A DNA stretch of 64,000 bases from an uncultured Fulvivirga sp. (GCA_947500555.1 CANMSE010000001.1:310001-374000), one strand, 5' to 3'; numbered from the stretch's first letter, positions 1 through 9,399 are shown. Translations and numbers: made by a program. The notes: generated from the letters alone by a model not told the origin.

Positions 1-962
1 CCATCATTTAAGCCTATAGACCTAGAAACTAACTCCTCATTTTCATAGACAGTGTATCTCCATTCTTTTTCATTAGACGAATAGAAAATTTTACCGAACT
101 CTGAGGCTAATTCTTCCCCTTTAGCTCCATTATTTTGTGGTATTGTAAATTGCTGATACTTGTCAGACCCAAAGTGGTAGCTGAAAGTCATGTTATCGTA
201 AATGAAAATCACCTGGTCTTTTAAGGGATGATATTTTAATCCAAAGGCTCCCCGTCTACCAAAATAAAATGGAGCTTTCTTGAGTTCTTGATTGGACTTA
301 TCCATTAAAAATAATTCGTAAGGACCCTTGATTGAAGCCAGAAAAAATAGATAATCTTTCGTTTCTTGAGGTTTTAGAATAAATCTGCCATACTCATCGA
401 TTTTAGACAAGTCTATTTCCGAATAGGATTCTGTTTCAAATGAATAGCTTCTAATCTTCAGACCACTATAAATAGGGTAATGTAGTACCTTACCGTCTGT
501 AGAAAAAGATAGAATAGCCATACCGTAGTTTTCATTAAACTCAGCTATTCGATCTTTCAAATCACCATTGTAGCTAAAATCCTCTAAAAACCTCAGATCT
601 AGAGCCCTGCCGTTATTATAAACTTCTACACCGTAATCTGAAATACCAACTAACTTGCCGTTGGCATAACAAAGTACCTCTCTGACACCATCAGGAGCAT
701 AAAATGTCTCGGTTTCGTTAGTAAGTTCATTTAGTCTCAATAGCTCAAGTCCGGATGTAGTGCTAACTTCCATCACTTCCTCGTCATAGGCAACTTCCTC
801 CTCTTCCATGGCTATTTCTTCATTCACTTCTTGGTTACTACTAAGCACAAATACAGGGCTTTGATTGTTATAGCCAACAAACTTTAAAACATTTTCAGAC
901 TCTTGACAGTAGGCCAAATTGGTAAAAAAAAGGAGGGCAATAAGAGTTAGTATTATCTTCAT
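1..962 (-). CDS. Exported protein of unknown function, C-terminus cut by window edge
   Basis: An open frame runs from an ATG at 962 to the window edge without a stop, giving about 320 residues. The N-terminus is a typical signal peptide (Lys then LTLIALLFFTNLAYC) with likely cleavage near residue 19. It is followed by a very acidic stretch around residues 45-65 rich in Glu, and then by a long region of short aromatic beta-type segments that may be a propeller or repeat protein. I recognise no catalytic motif or named family. It probably acts in the periplasm or at the cell surface. It lies 21 bp upstream of the stop of the next minus-strand gene, so the two are probably separate lipoprotein/exported genes transcribed in the same direction. 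That it is a real gene is fairly sure. Its function is unknown. Confidence 0.75.
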   Translation of the reverse strand, partial: MKIILTLIALLFFTNLAYCQESENVLKFVGYNNQSPVFVLSSNQEVNEEIAMEEEEVAYDEEVMEVSTTSGLELLRLNELTNETETFYAPDGVREVLCYANGKLVGISDYGVEVYNNGRALDLRFLEDFSYNGDLKDRIAEFNENYGMAILSFSTDGKVLHYPIYSGLKIRSYSFETESYSEIDLSKIDEYGRFILKPQETKDYLFFLASIKGPYELFLMDKSNQELKKAPFYFGRRGAFGLKYHPLKDQVIFIYDNMTFSYHFGSDKYQQFTIPQNNGAKGEELASEFGKIFYSSNEKEWRYTVYENEELVSRSIGLND

Positions 963-983
963 ATCCGCTTTCTTAATAATGAT

Positions 984-1559
984 TTACAAGCCCCACTTCA
1001 TCGCTCCTTGGACATCTACTGTCAGATCATCAAATGATGTCAAGTTTTTAACATCAAACTCAATATCAAAAACGTATGGGAATTCTGTTGAGGTAGTATT
1101 AGAAACTGTGACTGTTCCGGTAGATGCAGTAAACGTATTATAGCCTTCATCTGCCCCTATCACAAATATCTCCACATAAGTTTCATCTAAAGCTGCCCCT
1201 TCCGTAGTGGCAATGAAAGTCCCATTGGGTGGACTTGATCTATTTAAAGAAGTGGGAATGTAAAAACTAAGGGAAACAGATAGAGAATTTGATTCTATCA
1301 GATCACTTAAGGTTACCCTAAATACTTCATAGTCTTTTCCGTTAATCGTAGCTGTTAATGGAGAAGCAACTAAAGTGCCACCAGTAGATAGTGTAAATGT
1401 TTCGTTTCCACTAACATTAATCATACCCTCACCCCTTTTTAAGTCGGCAAGCGATATGGTAGCTGCTGCACCGGGTACCGCTTCGTCCCCATCATCGTCT
1501 CCGCAAGAAATAATAGTTACTAATAAAAGCAGGTAAATAAAATTGATTGCCTTGTTCAT
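984..1559 (-). CDS. Lipoprotein of unknown function
   Basis: This encodes a 191-residue protein with a lipoprotein signal: MNKA, a hydrophobic core, then the lipobox TIISC followed by GDDDGDE, the acidic stretch often seen just after the acylated Cys in Bacteroidota surface lipoproteins. I chose the ATG at 1559 because an upstream in-frame ATG at 1598 would add 13 charged residues before the signal. The mature part is rich in Thr, Ser and Val and looks beta-stranded, and its C-terminus ends in a hydrophobic strand. No known domain is recognisable. It is probably anchored in the outer membrane. The gene stands alone, with about 130 bp of AT-rich DNA on its upstream side. Confidence 0.75.
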   Translation of the reverse strand: MNKAINFIYLLLLVTIISCGDDDGDEAVPGAAATISLADLKRGEGMINVSGNETFTLSTGGTLVASPLTATINGKDYEVFRVTLSDLIESNSLSVSLSFYIPTSLNRSSPPNGTFIATTEGAALDETYVEIFVIGADEGYNTFTASTGTVTVSNTTSTEFPYVFDIEFDVKNLTSFDDLTVDVQGAMKWGL

Positions 1560-1689
1560 CTTTTTAGTTGGTTTTAAACCACCAAAGTAGAATTTCAAGA
1601 AATTTTAAGCTGTCATTAACATTAATGAAATGTCATGTCATTAATAATGACTACGCTGAAAACAATCAAAAACTAAGCATTGACATTAA

Positions 1690-2211
1690 TTAGTTCGTCA
1701 AGACAAAGTATATATAGAAAATCAAAAGGCCTGTAAAAGCTCCAGCACCCGCATACTTTTGCTTTGATTGTATGAAAGTCTTGTTGACTTCATCATCAGA
1801 TGAAATCAATCGAATAAGTAATAATAGCTGAAGCAATGTATTTCCATAATAAAGCAGACTTTCAGCCAGTATCGGAATATACTTTCGCATTGGCACGGTA
1901 TAAAAAAGGCAATAAAATATAAGGCTGACCATTAACGAAAAAATCAACATCTCTATTCGTTTTGATTTTATTTCACGCTGTTGGCCTGCCGCTTTACGCA
2001 TGGTAATCGATGCTTTCTTGATCCTGATAAAGTGATATAAAGAATAAAGCAATATGGCTGCTAGTATGACCTGATTCCATAAGTGAGTTTCAGTGACTCT
2101 GAATAAAAATTGCTTATTAATTAGGCGATTTGCAAAAATATAAAGTACATCAACAATTAAACAAACTTGTCCTACGATGAGTAAATATGAAATGGGCATC
2201 TTATGCTTCAT
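1690..2211 (-). CDS. Small integral membrane protein of unknown function
   Basis: A 173-residue protein with about five hydrophobic segments (near residues 8-30, 45-62, 90-108, 115-138 and 152-172) separated by short basic loops, including KKAS and KSKR turns. It is an inner-membrane protein by composition. No signature of a transporter, enzyme or sensor is visible. It precedes the tandem lipoprotein array in the same orientation, but a 43-bp gap and the lack of any common theme give no functional link. The N-terminal start (MKHKM) could alternatively be the second Met four residues on. Existence is likely. Function is unknown. Confidence 0.65.
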   Translation of the reverse strand: MKHKMPISYLLIVGQVCLIVDVLYIFANRLINKQFLFRVTETHLWNQVILAAILLYSLYHFIRIKKASITMRKAAGQQREIKSKRIEMLIFSLMVSLIFYCLFYTVPMRKYIPILAESLLYYGNTLLQLLLLIRLISSDDEVNKTFIQSKQKYAGAGAFTGLLIFYIYFVLTN

Positions 2212-2254
2212 AAATACGACTTACTTTAATTAGAGACAAACCAAAATTAACTTT

Positions 2255-3160
2255 TCAAAAATTAGGGGTATAGGTATTCTCACAGGTAACATTCAGATTA
2301 ACAAGATCAGTCCATTGAATGTCAATTTGATTGGTTGAGGGATTATGAGTTCCGTTGGCAACAATATTAAATCGGCAACAAGTGGCAACATGAAAAAATG
2401 TATTGCATATATCAATGAATACAAGAGGCACGTAATCTATTTCTGCCCCTACGTAATAACCCGCACTTATGTCCGATATTCTATATTTCAAAAACCCTGT
2501 TTGAGTAATTTCTATATTTTGACCAAAAAGAAGCTGTGGCACTTGACCAAACGGATCATTTGAACATGGTAACGAAGGGTTTGTTGGTGATCCTGAATAA
2601 TCACCTGGTACAATCTCTGATGGGCAACCCACATAGGTGAAGAAATTAGATGTGTAATTACTGGCCTCACCAAAATTGAAAGACCCTGGAGCAGGATTAG
2701 ATACCGTATCCGGTGGATAAACTCTTCCATCAGTCAATGTAGTCTCTATTCTAAAATCAAAAATATCTCCTGCAGATAAGTCTCGAGCTAGTTGTTTGCC
2801 GAGTACTTGAGCTAACTGTTGTGCTGTATATGTTCTTTGGACAGCTCCTTCATCAGCATCAAAATCTGACTGAATTAGCGTTTCAAACTTTATCTCATCA
2901 GCATACGACTCTTTTATTATATTGCCATAGGTTACAAAAAAATCAACTCTCTCAATGTTCTTATTGGTAGAGTAAACCGTGTATGATATGGATGCTGTTT
3001 CTAAATTACTGTAATTGATATACGAATCTTCAGGGCTATCGTATTCCACTCTCATATTCAGGCTAAGGTCAATATCTGGTGTATTATCCTCTTCCTCGCA
3101 GGACAATAATAGTACTGTTCCTAGAAAGGCAATAAAGATATAGCGTAGAATCAATTTCAT
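2255..3160 (-). CDS. Tandem lipoprotein paralogue 1 (most downstream)
   Basis: A 301-residue lipoprotein: short signal, lipobox LLSC, then EEEDNTPD. The mature part has a beta-rich N-terminal half with a conserved VYPPDT segment, a conserved centre (YVGCPSEIVPGDY, then PCSNDPFGQ) and a C-terminal part ending CENTYTPNF. Several conserved Cys (about residues 178, 199, 250 and 293) may form disulfides. It is one of four adjacent paralogues. Its first 100 or so residues and the upstream spacer are identical at DNA level to those of paralogue 2, while the C-terminal third (about 205-285) has diverged, including a CC pair unique to this copy. Probably surface-exposed. Family and ligand are not recognised. 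Confidence 0.8.
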   Translation of the reverse strand: MKLILRYIFIAFLGTVLLLSCEEEDNTPDIDLSLNMRVEYDSPEDSYINYSNLETASISYTVYSTNKNIERVDFFVTYGNIIKESYADEIKFETLIQSDFDADEGAVQRTYTAQQLAQVLGKQLARDLSAGDIFDFRIETTLTDGRVYPPDTVSNPAPGSFNFGEASNYTSNFFTYVGCPSEIVPGDYSGSPTNPSLPCSNDPFGQVPQLLFGQNIEITQTGFLKYRISDISAGYYVGAEIDYVPLVFIDICNTFFHVATCCRFNIVANGTHNPSTNQIDIQWTDLVNLNVTCENTYTPNF

Positions 3161-3191
3161 GTTTTAACTATGCATTATTTAAAAATTAGGG
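2862..3191. repeat. 330-bp direct repeat, copy 1
   Basis: This tract is identical by eye to 3789-4118, at an offset of 927 bp. It covers the first about 100 codons of paralogue 1, its start codon, the 18-bp spacer and the last codons of paralogue 2. The identity stops abruptly on both sides, inside genes that differ elsewhere. A recent duplication, or a conversion event limited to this tract, explains it. Confidence 0.9.
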
Positions 3192-4087
3192 ATATAAGTA
3201 TTCTCACAGGTAATAGTGGCATTGAGAACATCAGTCCATTGAATGTCAATTTGATTGGTTGAAGGGTTATGGGTGCCATTGGCCACAATGTTAAACGGAC
3301 CAACATGTTCATAATGATAAAGTGTATTACAAATGTCTATGAAATCATGAGGATGATAATCCATTACTTCAATCCCAATGTAATAACCTGCGCTTACGTC
3401 CGATATTCTATATTTCAAAAACCCTGTTTGCGTAACTTCTATATCTTGATCGAAAAGAAGCTTTGGCACTTGACCAAAAGGATCATTTGAGCATGGTAAT
3501 GAAGGGTTTGTTGGAGAATTTAAATAGTCTCCTGGTACAATCTCAGATGGGCAACCAACATAGGTGAAGAAATTGGATGTGTAATTACTGGCCTCACCAA
3601 AATTCAAAGATCCTGGAGCAGGATTAGATACCGTATCCGGTGGATAAACTCTTCCATCAGTCAATGTAGTCTCTATTCTAAAATCAAAAATATCTCCTGC
3701 AGATAAGTCTCGAGCTAGTTGTTTACCAAGTACTTGAGCTAACTGTTGTGCTGTATATATTCTTCGAACAGCACCTTGATTAGAATCGAAATCTGACTGA
3801 ATTAGCGTTTCAAACTTTATCTCATCAGCATACGACTCTTTTATTATATTGCCATAGGTTACAAAAAAATCAACTCTCTCAATGTTCTTATTGGTAGAGT
3901 AAACCGTGTATGATATGGATGCTGTTTCTAAATTACTGTAATTGATATACGAATCTTCAGGGCTATCGTATTCCACTCTCATATTCAGGCTAAGGTCAAT
4001 ATCTGGTGTATTATCCTCTTCCTCGCAGGACAATAATAGTACTGTTCCTAGAAAGGCAATAAAGATATAGCGTAGAATCAATTTCAT
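3179..4087 (-). CDS. Tandem lipoprotein paralogue 2
   Basis: A 302-residue lipoprotein almost identical to paralogue 1 up to about residue 200, differing in a short patch (SNQGAVRRI against ADEGAVQRT). It then diverges around residues 205-285, where it carries VMDYHPHDF and HYEHVG in place of the neighbour's sequence. Signal peptide and lipobox (LLSCEEED) are identical. The gap to paralogue 1 is 18 bp and the same spacer recurs before paralogue 3, which points to duplication of a unit of about 927 bp. The four genes may be one transcript. Function unknown. The pattern of a constant N-half and a varied C-half suggests that the C-half contacts something variable, but this is inference. Confidence 0.8.
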   Translation of the reverse strand: MKLILRYIFIAFLGTVLLLSCEEEDNTPDIDLSLNMRVEYDSPEDSYINYSNLETASISYTVYSTNKNIERVDFFVTYGNIIKESYADEIKFETLIQSDFDSNQGAVRRIYTAQQLAQVLGKQLARDLSAGDIFDFRIETTLTDGRVYPPDTVSNPAPGSLNFGEASNYTSNFFTYVGCPSEIVPGDYLNSPTNPSLPCSNDPFGQVPKLLFDQDIEVTQTGFLKYRISDVSAGYYIGIEVMDYHPHDFIDICNTLYHYEHVGPFNIVANGTHNPSTNQIDIQWTDVLNATITCENTYIPNF

Positions 4088-4118
4088 GTTTTAACTATGC
4101 ATTATTTAAAAATTAGGG
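3789..4118. repeat. 330-bp direct repeat, copy 2
   Basis: Partner of the tract at 2862-3191. It covers the first about 100 codons of paralogue 2, its start, the 18-bp spacer and the stop region of paralogue 3. A crossover between the two copies would delete or add exactly one gene of about 927 bp and leave an intact reading frame. Confidence 0.9.
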
Positions 4119-5011
4119 GTATAAGTATTCTCGCAGGTAATATTGGCATTGCCAAGATCAGTCCATTGAATGTCAATTTGATTTGTCAAAGGGTTATGGG
4201 TGCCGTTGGCTATAATATTAAAACCTCCTTCAGCAGAGAAATGGAATAATGTATTGCATATATCAACGAATATATGTGGCACATTAGAATCTATTGGAAA
4301 TCCGGTATAATATTCACCACTTACATCTGAAAATCTATACTTTAAAAAACCCACTTTTGTAAGCTTTATTGATTTATCAAATTTGATTGATGGTGCCTGC
4401 CCAAAAGCATCATTAGAACATGGCAAAACAGGGTCTGTTGGAGAACCCAAATAGTTTCCTGGTATAATCTCTGATGGACAACCCACATAAGTGAAAAAAT
4501 TTGATGTGTAATTACTCGCCACACCAAAATTAAAAGAACCAGGAGCAGGATTAGTTAGCGTATCCGGTGGATAAACTCTTCCATCAGTCAATGTAGTCTC
4601 TATTCTAAAATCAAAAATATCACCTGCAGATAAGTCTTGTGCTGATTGTTTGCCAAGTACTTGAGCTAACTGTTGTGCTGTATATATTCTTTGGATAGCT
4701 CCTTCATCAGCATCAAAATCCGACTGAGTCAGTGTTTCAAACTTTATCTCATCAGCATAAAACTCTGTTATGATATTACCATGGGTTACAAAAAAATCAA
4801 TCTTATCAATATTCTTATTAGGAGAGTAAACCGTGTATGATATAGATGCCCTTTCTAAATGAGCATAATTAATATATGAAACATCTGGCCTATCGAATTC
4901 TACGCGCATATTAAGGCTAAGGTCAATATCTGGTGGATTATCCTCTTCCTCGCAACATATTAATCCTACTACGCAAAAAATAATGGGTATATAATTAGAG
5001 ACTGACTTCAT
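4106..5011 (-). CDS. Tandem lipoprotein paralogue 3
   Basis: A 301-residue lipoprotein of the same family. Its signal peptide (MKSVSNYIPIIFCVVGLICC) is unrelated in sequence to those of copies 1 and 2, but the lipobox Cys followed by EEEDNPPD is kept. The body aligns with copies 1 and 2 without gaps of note. One DNA block of about 60 bp (near 4560-4620), encoding the IETTLTDGRVYPPDT region, is the same as in copies 1 and 2, although flanking codons differ. That mosaic is what local gene conversion would leave. The C-terminus CENTYTPNF matches copy 1 exactly. Exported, probably surface-anchored. Function unknown. Confidence 0.8.
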   Translation of the reverse strand: MKSVSNYIPIIFCVVGLICCEEEDNPPDIDLSLNMRVEFDRPDVSYINYAHLERASISYTVYSPNKNIDKIDFFVTHGNIITEFYADEIKFETLTQSDFDADEGAIQRIYTAQQLAQVLGKQSAQDLSAGDIFDFRIETTLTDGRVYPPDTLTNPAPGSFNFGVASNYTSNFFTYVGCPSEIIPGNYLGSPTDPVLPCSNDAFGQAPSIKFDKSIKLTKVGFLKYRFSDVSGEYYTGFPIDSNVPHIFVDICNTLFHFSAEGGFNIIANGTHNPLTNQIDIQWTDLGNANITCENTYTPNF

Positions 5012-5062
5012 TACTGTTTAATAATTTTAAATACCCCTATATCAAATAAAGCTTAATCATCT

Positions 5063-5959
5063 CTAATTTTGATATATGTAACTATTCTCACACGTTATTC
5101 CCACATTTACACTATCCATCCAAATTATATCAATCGTTTCGATCGAAGGGCGATGTTCGCCTTTGGCAATTATACTTAATTCACCTTTTGCCGCTATTGA
5201 TACCAAATAATTACATATGTCAAAGAACTCATGAGGTTCGAAGTCACTGAATAGAAAATCAGCATAATAACCTCCAGTTATATCGGAAAACAAATAAGAT
5301 AGATAACCAGTTCGAGTAACTGAAACCTCGTAATCAACCTTAACCTTATCTGCTTGACCAAATGGGTCATTCGAGCATGGAACCGCCTCATTTGTTGGTG
5401 ATCCTAAATAAGTGCCGGGAATTAACAGAGGAGGACAACCCACAAATGCAACAAAAGAAGTGGTAAAAATGCCAATTACTTTATTTGAAAAATCTGATAC
5501 TGTATCGGGAGGATACATATTTCCATTAGTTAGTTCGGTTTGTTGTCTAAACATAAAAAAATCACCTGGATTTAAATCCTGGAAACTATTTTTTCCTACA
5601 GCTTTAGCCAACTGATCCGCAGTATAAACCTTGGTAATAACTCCATTATTACTATTAAAATCTATTTGAGATAAGGTCTCAAATTTGATTTCTTCGTTCG
5701 ATAAATCCGTAAACACATTAACATATTCTAAATAAATATCCACTCTATCGATATTCTTATTTGACGAAGTAATAGTGTATGATATTGAGGATTCCTCCAA
5801 CTCATTATAATTTATGTAAGAAGCCTCCTCACTTGTAAATTCTATTTGCATTTCAATACCATCGGGTGATTCATTTGAAGCCATTGGATCATCATCTTCA
5901 CAGGATATCAACCCAATTCCTAAAAAACTAAAAAGTATGTATTGTAACCCTGTTTTCAT
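5063..5959 (-). CDS. Tandem lipoprotein paralogue 4 (most divergent)
   Basis: About 298 residues from the ATG at 5959. An in-frame ATG at 6010 would place 17 polar residues ahead of the signal peptide, so it is less likely. The lipobox is LISC followed by EDDDP. The protein keeps the family landmarks: YINY near residue 50, SNKNIDRVD, MYPPDTVS, FVGCPPLLIPGTY, PCSNDPFGQ and a closing CENSY. Sequence identity with copies 1-3 is moderate, so this is probably the oldest branch and the first gene of the array in transcription order. Its upstream side faces the ZIP transporter gene, with divergent promoters presumably lying in 5960-6075. Function unknown. Confidence 0.78.
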   Translation of the reverse strand: MKTGLQYILFSFLGIGLISCEDDDPMASNESPDGIEMQIEFTSEEASYINYNELEESSISYTITSSNKNIDRVDIYLEYVNVFTDLSNEEIKFETLSQIDFNSNNGVITKVYTADQLAKAVGKNSFQDLNPGDFFMFRQQTELTNGNMYPPDTVSDFSNKVIGIFTTSFVAFVGCPPLLIPGTYLGSPTNEAVPCSNDPFGQADKVKVDYEVSVTRTGYLSYLFSDITGGYYADFLFSDFEPHEFFDICNYLVSIAAKGELSIIAKGEHRPSIETIDIIWMDSVNVGITCENSYIYQN

Positions 5960-6075
5960 CATAACCCAATCATAATTAGTCTTATTCAACTTATTAAATA
6001 TACTGCACAAAATTATATATTACTATGATAGACCGTAACAACCCTATAAAAGAGACCATTACAATTATAGTATAA

Positions 6076-6858
6076 ATGCAACACAGTTGTATATTTACCA
6101 CTGACAGTTTTTTTATGGTTCTGAGTATTCTCATTTTATTTTTAAGTGCATTAGGCGCTGGTCTATTGGCTTTCAAAATACCAACTTTTAGTAAGCGGTA
6201 CTATAAGTTGATGTTAGTATTTGCAGGAGCTTATTTATTCTCTATCACTATTATTCACATTATGCCTGAGCTATTTATGCAGGCCACTAACCCTACTACT
6301 ATTGGTGTTTATGTCTTATTAGGATTCTTTTTGCAACAAATCCTGGAGTATTTTACAGCAGGTGCAGAACATGGTCATATCCATCAGCATGAACATGAGC
6401 ATAAACATGGAGGTACCGCTGCAATTATGGTATTAATAGCTATGATCATTCACGCGATATTAGAAGGAAGCCTATTAGCCCACCCTAGTACGGTACATGC
6501 ACATCATGACACAAATTCTATACTATTCGGTATTGTTTTGCATAAAGCTCCTGCAGCTTTCGCATTAATGTCTATAATCATCTGCCAGTTGCAAAATAAA
6601 AAGCTGGCAGTCTTTTACCTCGTGCTATTTGCATTGGCCTCTCCGTTAGGTATGATTCTCGGTGATTTTTATGTAAAAAACTCTACTCTCGCTAATGAAA
6701 CTTTCATTATCCTTTTTGCCATTGTAAGTGGCAATTTCTTACACATTTCCACCACCATCGTCTTTGAAACCAGCGAAGACCATCATTTTAATGCCCGGAA
6801 GCTCGGTGTGGCTATTATAGGTGCGCTAATTGCTGTTGGTGCAGAGTATTGGTTTTAA
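6076..6858 (+). CDS. ZIP-family divalent metal transporter
   Basis: A 260-residue inner-membrane protein with about eight hydrophobic segments. Family marks: an ALGAGLL first helix, a His-rich cytoplasmic loop around residues 96-114 (HGHIHQHEHEHKHGG), and helix IV/V motifs with HAILEGS (about 130-136) and HKAPAAFAL (about 156-164), which hold the metal-binding His and Glu of ZIP proteins. It would move zinc, iron or a similar ion into the cytoplasm. The start could be ATG 6076 or ATG 6115 (MVLSILI); the first adds a short Cys-containing leader. Its stop overlaps the convergent FtsX gene by 4 bp. Substrate cannot be told from sequence. Confidence 0.9.
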   Translation: MQHSCIFTTDSFFMVLSILILFLSALGAGLLAFKIPTFSKRYYKLMLVFAGAYLFSITIIHIMPELFMQATNPTTIGVYVLLGFFLQQILEYFTAGAEHGHIHQHEHEHKHGGTAAIMVLIAMIIHAILEGSLLAHPSTVHAHHDTNSILFGIVLHKAPAAFALMSIIICQLQNKKLAVFYLVLFALASPLGMILGDFYVKNSTLANETFIILFAIVSGNFLHISTTIVFETSEDHHFNARKLGVAIIGALIAVGAEYWF

Positions 6859-9272
6859 TTTTCACTCCTTATCGTCTTAATGGGATTTGTCATAATGGCC
6901 CTGGTAATCTGATAGATTGATGAGAGGAACATGATCATTAAAAAAATAACCAGGACAAGCACATAGTCTAGCCATTGTATGGAAGTATGATAGGCAAAAG
7001 TCTCAAACCACTTTTTAATACCATACCAACTGGTAACAGATGCCGCAGCAAATGCTAACAAAGTAATAATTACATATTCTTTAGTGAATATTCTTAGCAA
7101 TGAGAAAGAGTCACTTCCAAGAACCTTTCTGATCCCCACTTCTCTTTTCCGTTGTTCTGTGCTATAAGACACAAGACCTATAAGCCCTACACAGGTGATA
7201 AATAGGGTAACAAATAAAAAAACAAAGAGTACATCAAAAAGAAGCTCTTCCGACTGATAAAGAACTTCGAAACTCTGATCAAAAAATGTATAATCAAAAG
7301 GCTTATCCACTAAAACAGCTTCATAAGTGTCTTGTATTGCAAGCATTAACTTTTCTATATTATCGCCATCAGATTTTATGATCAGCAACTCACTTGACTC
7401 TCTAATCCCAAACATCACGACTGGTTCGATTGGAGCATGTAAAGACCCGATATGATAATCCTCTACAACACCGATTACCGTTAACTTAATAGGATTATTA
7501 AGTGAGTCTGTGCCATTGGTGATGTATTTTCCTACAGGGTCAGGCGCTAGGTTGAAGCGTTGCACTGCTGTTTCGTTAACAATCACATTATTATCAAAAT
7601 CTGCAGAATTCATTGGATCAAAGTTTCTACCCTGAACAATTTTCATATTTAGTGCCTGAATAAATGCATCATCCACACTCATAAACTGACCTCCTATGGG
7701 AGTGTAGGTACCATTTTCATCAGGTATTTCAAACAGTATCTGATTCAGCTCAACACCCGGTATATTATCAGACATACTTGCAAATGTAACTCCCTTAATC
7801 TGCTCTATTTTATTCTTTAATATCGGCATCAGGGCAAATGACTCTTCATCTTCTACCTTAATAGTGATCACATTTTCTTTAGAGAAACCGAGGTCTTTAT
7901 TTTTAATGAAATCCAATTGTCTGAATACAACTAATGTTCCAAGTAGAAGAACTATAGACACATAAAACTGTACGGTCACGAGTATTTTCCTCAAAGTAGA
8001 TCTAGAATTAGTTAGTGACCCGGTACCCTTTAAAATATCTACTGATTTGAAAGATGAGACATAAAAGGCCGGGTAAATACCTGATAGTATTCCAATGAGG
8101 ACGGCCAGAAGTATTATCCAAACTGAATTGATATTCATTATCAACTCCTGGAAAGTAAAGTCATAACCAGTAAAGTAGTTGAACCTCGGAAGGATCAAAT
8201 AGCTTAGAAATACCGTTAAAACCAAGGCAATAAATGAATAGAATAAAGCTTCTGCAATGTATTGGTATACCAGATTTATCTTACGCACTCCAAACACTTT
8301 TCTAATCCCTACTTCTGTAGACCTTCTTATGGATTGAATAATTGACAGGTTGATATAATTGATACTGGCAATGACCATTAAGAACACAGATACGATGGAA
8401 AAAATATAAATCAAATCCCTATCCCCATTAGCATATGCTTCCCAGGTCAGGCTTGAGTCCAAGTGAATCGAAGTGAGTGGTTGTAATATCAATGAAGCGG
8501 TACCACCTATTTGGTCAAACCTACCCTTCATATACTTGTCAAAAACCCTGTCAAAATTATCCTGGATGAAAGATGCACTGGCTCCTTCATCCAGTTTAAC
8601 ATAAGAATACACATGCCAACCCAACCATACTTCTTCTTCACCTTGCCGATAAGCACCATCCCATGAAAATAAAGCTTCAAACGGTAAGTGTGTTGGCTTG
8701 TTTATATCTGAAATAGTACCTGTAACCGTCCATTCTGAGGCATCATCAAGCTTGATGGTTTTTCCTACGGCTTCAACTCCACCAAATATTTGCTCTGAAA
8801 GCTTCTCCGTTAACACAACCGACTGCGTATTTTTTGAAGCACTAGCCGGATTGCCTTTTATGAAAGGAATAGTGAATACATCAAAAAAAGTAGAATCAGC
8901 ATAAAACAACTGTTTGGATTCAACTTCCTTGTCTTGAAACTTCAACCTTCCCTCATGTGCGGTTAGTTGGTTCACACCACAAACCCGTGTGAAGTCAGAA
9001 ATTTCTGCAAACTCGTTATTTAAAGCATTAGCTAGTGGTCGAGGTCCATTGCAGAATGAATCTATCTGACCACCGATATCATAAGTCATTCCAACACGGT
9101 ATATATTTTCTGACCCTTGATAGTGCTTATCGTAAGACAGTTCATAATTAATGAAGACTAATACAAAATAGACTGATAACAACCCCAGAGTAAGACAAAG
9201 AACATTGACTATCGAATAGATAGGCTTCTTTTTGAAATTACGCAGCGCCAGTAGAAGATAGTTTCTGAGCAT
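6855..9272 (-). CDS. FtsX/MacB-type ABC permease, two-module, no ATPase nearby
   Basis: An 805-residue protein with the layout of large Bacteroidota MacB-like permeases: one TM helix (about residues 20-42), a MacB-type periplasmic core domain (about 50-250), three TM helices with the FtsX signature EVGIRKVFG (about 320-420), a second helix and periplasmic domain (about 430-670), and a final FtsX module with REVGIRKVLGS and three TM helices. It ends in NPIKTIRSE, a common C-terminal signature of these proteins. Such permeases are thought to work with a separate ATPase in lipoprotein or peptide export or mechanotransmission. No ATPase gene is adjacent. Convergent to the ZIP gene with 4-bp overlap. 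Confidence 0.92.
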   Translation of the reverse strand: MLRNYLLLALRNFKKKPIYSIVNVLCLTLGLLSVYFVLVFINYELSYDKHYQGSENIYRVGMTYDIGGQIDSFCNGPRPLANALNNEFAEISDFTRVCGVNQLTAHEGRLKFQDKEVESKQLFYADSTFFDVFTIPFIKGNPASASKNTQSVVLTEKLSEQIFGGVEAVGKTIKLDDASEWTVTGTISDINKPTHLPFEALFSWDGAYRQGEEEVWLGWHVYSYVKLDEGASASFIQDNFDRVFDKYMKGRFDQIGGTASLILQPLTSIHLDSSLTWEAYANGDRDLIYIFSIVSVFLMVIASINYINLSIIQSIRRSTEVGIRKVFGVRKINLVYQYIAEALFYSFIALVLTVFLSYLILPRFNYFTGYDFTFQELIMNINSVWIILLAVLIGILSGIYPAFYVSSFKSVDILKGTGSLTNSRSTLRKILVTVQFYVSIVLLLGTLVVFRQLDFIKNKDLGFSKENVITIKVEDEESFALMPILKNKIEQIKGVTFASMSDNIPGVELNQILFEIPDENGTYTPIGGQFMSVDDAFIQALNMKIVQGRNFDPMNSADFDNNVIVNETAVQRFNLAPDPVGKYITNGTDSLNNPIKLTVIGVVEDYHIGSLHAPIEPVVMFGIRESSELLIIKSDGDNIEKLMLAIQDTYEAVLVDKPFDYTFFDQSFEVLYQSEELLFDVLFVFLFVTLFITCVGLIGLVSYSTEQRKREVGIRKVLGSDSFSLLRIFTKEYVIITLLAFAAASVTSWYGIKKWFETFAYHTSIQWLDYVLVLVIFLMIMFLSSIYQITRAIMTNPIKTIRSEN

Positions 9273-9371
9273 GATTCGGTGATTTAGCTACATTAAAGAA
9301 CGAATCAATTGTCTGAATACAGTAACCCAATTTGGGTAGTTTTGATGTAAAATTTGAGTTGGAAATTACTA

Positions 9372-9399
9372 TTTTGCTAAATAGATATATTTATGCTAA
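9372..9399. promoter_or_regulatory. Two direct repeats TTWTGCTAA before the InsA-like gene
   Basis: TTTTGCTAA (9372-9380) and TTATGCTAA (9391-9399) lie 19 bp apart, close to two helical turns, ending 12 bp before the ATG at 9412. The same nonamer occurs inverted at 9841-9849, just after that gene. The arrangement would suit a regulator that controls its own promoter and that of the operon downstream. The sites are seen. Their function is inference. Confidence 0.4.

Noticed and set aside
919..1143. A plus-strand frame of 74 codons across the junction of the first two genes
   Set aside because: It overlaps the signal peptide region of one minus-strand gene and the end of another, both of which have clear lipoprotein or exported-protein features.
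2255..5011. A CRISPR array or tandem satellite, suggested by long repeats
   Set aside because: The repeats are whole coding genes of about 927 bp, not short repeats with spacers, and the reading frames are intact.
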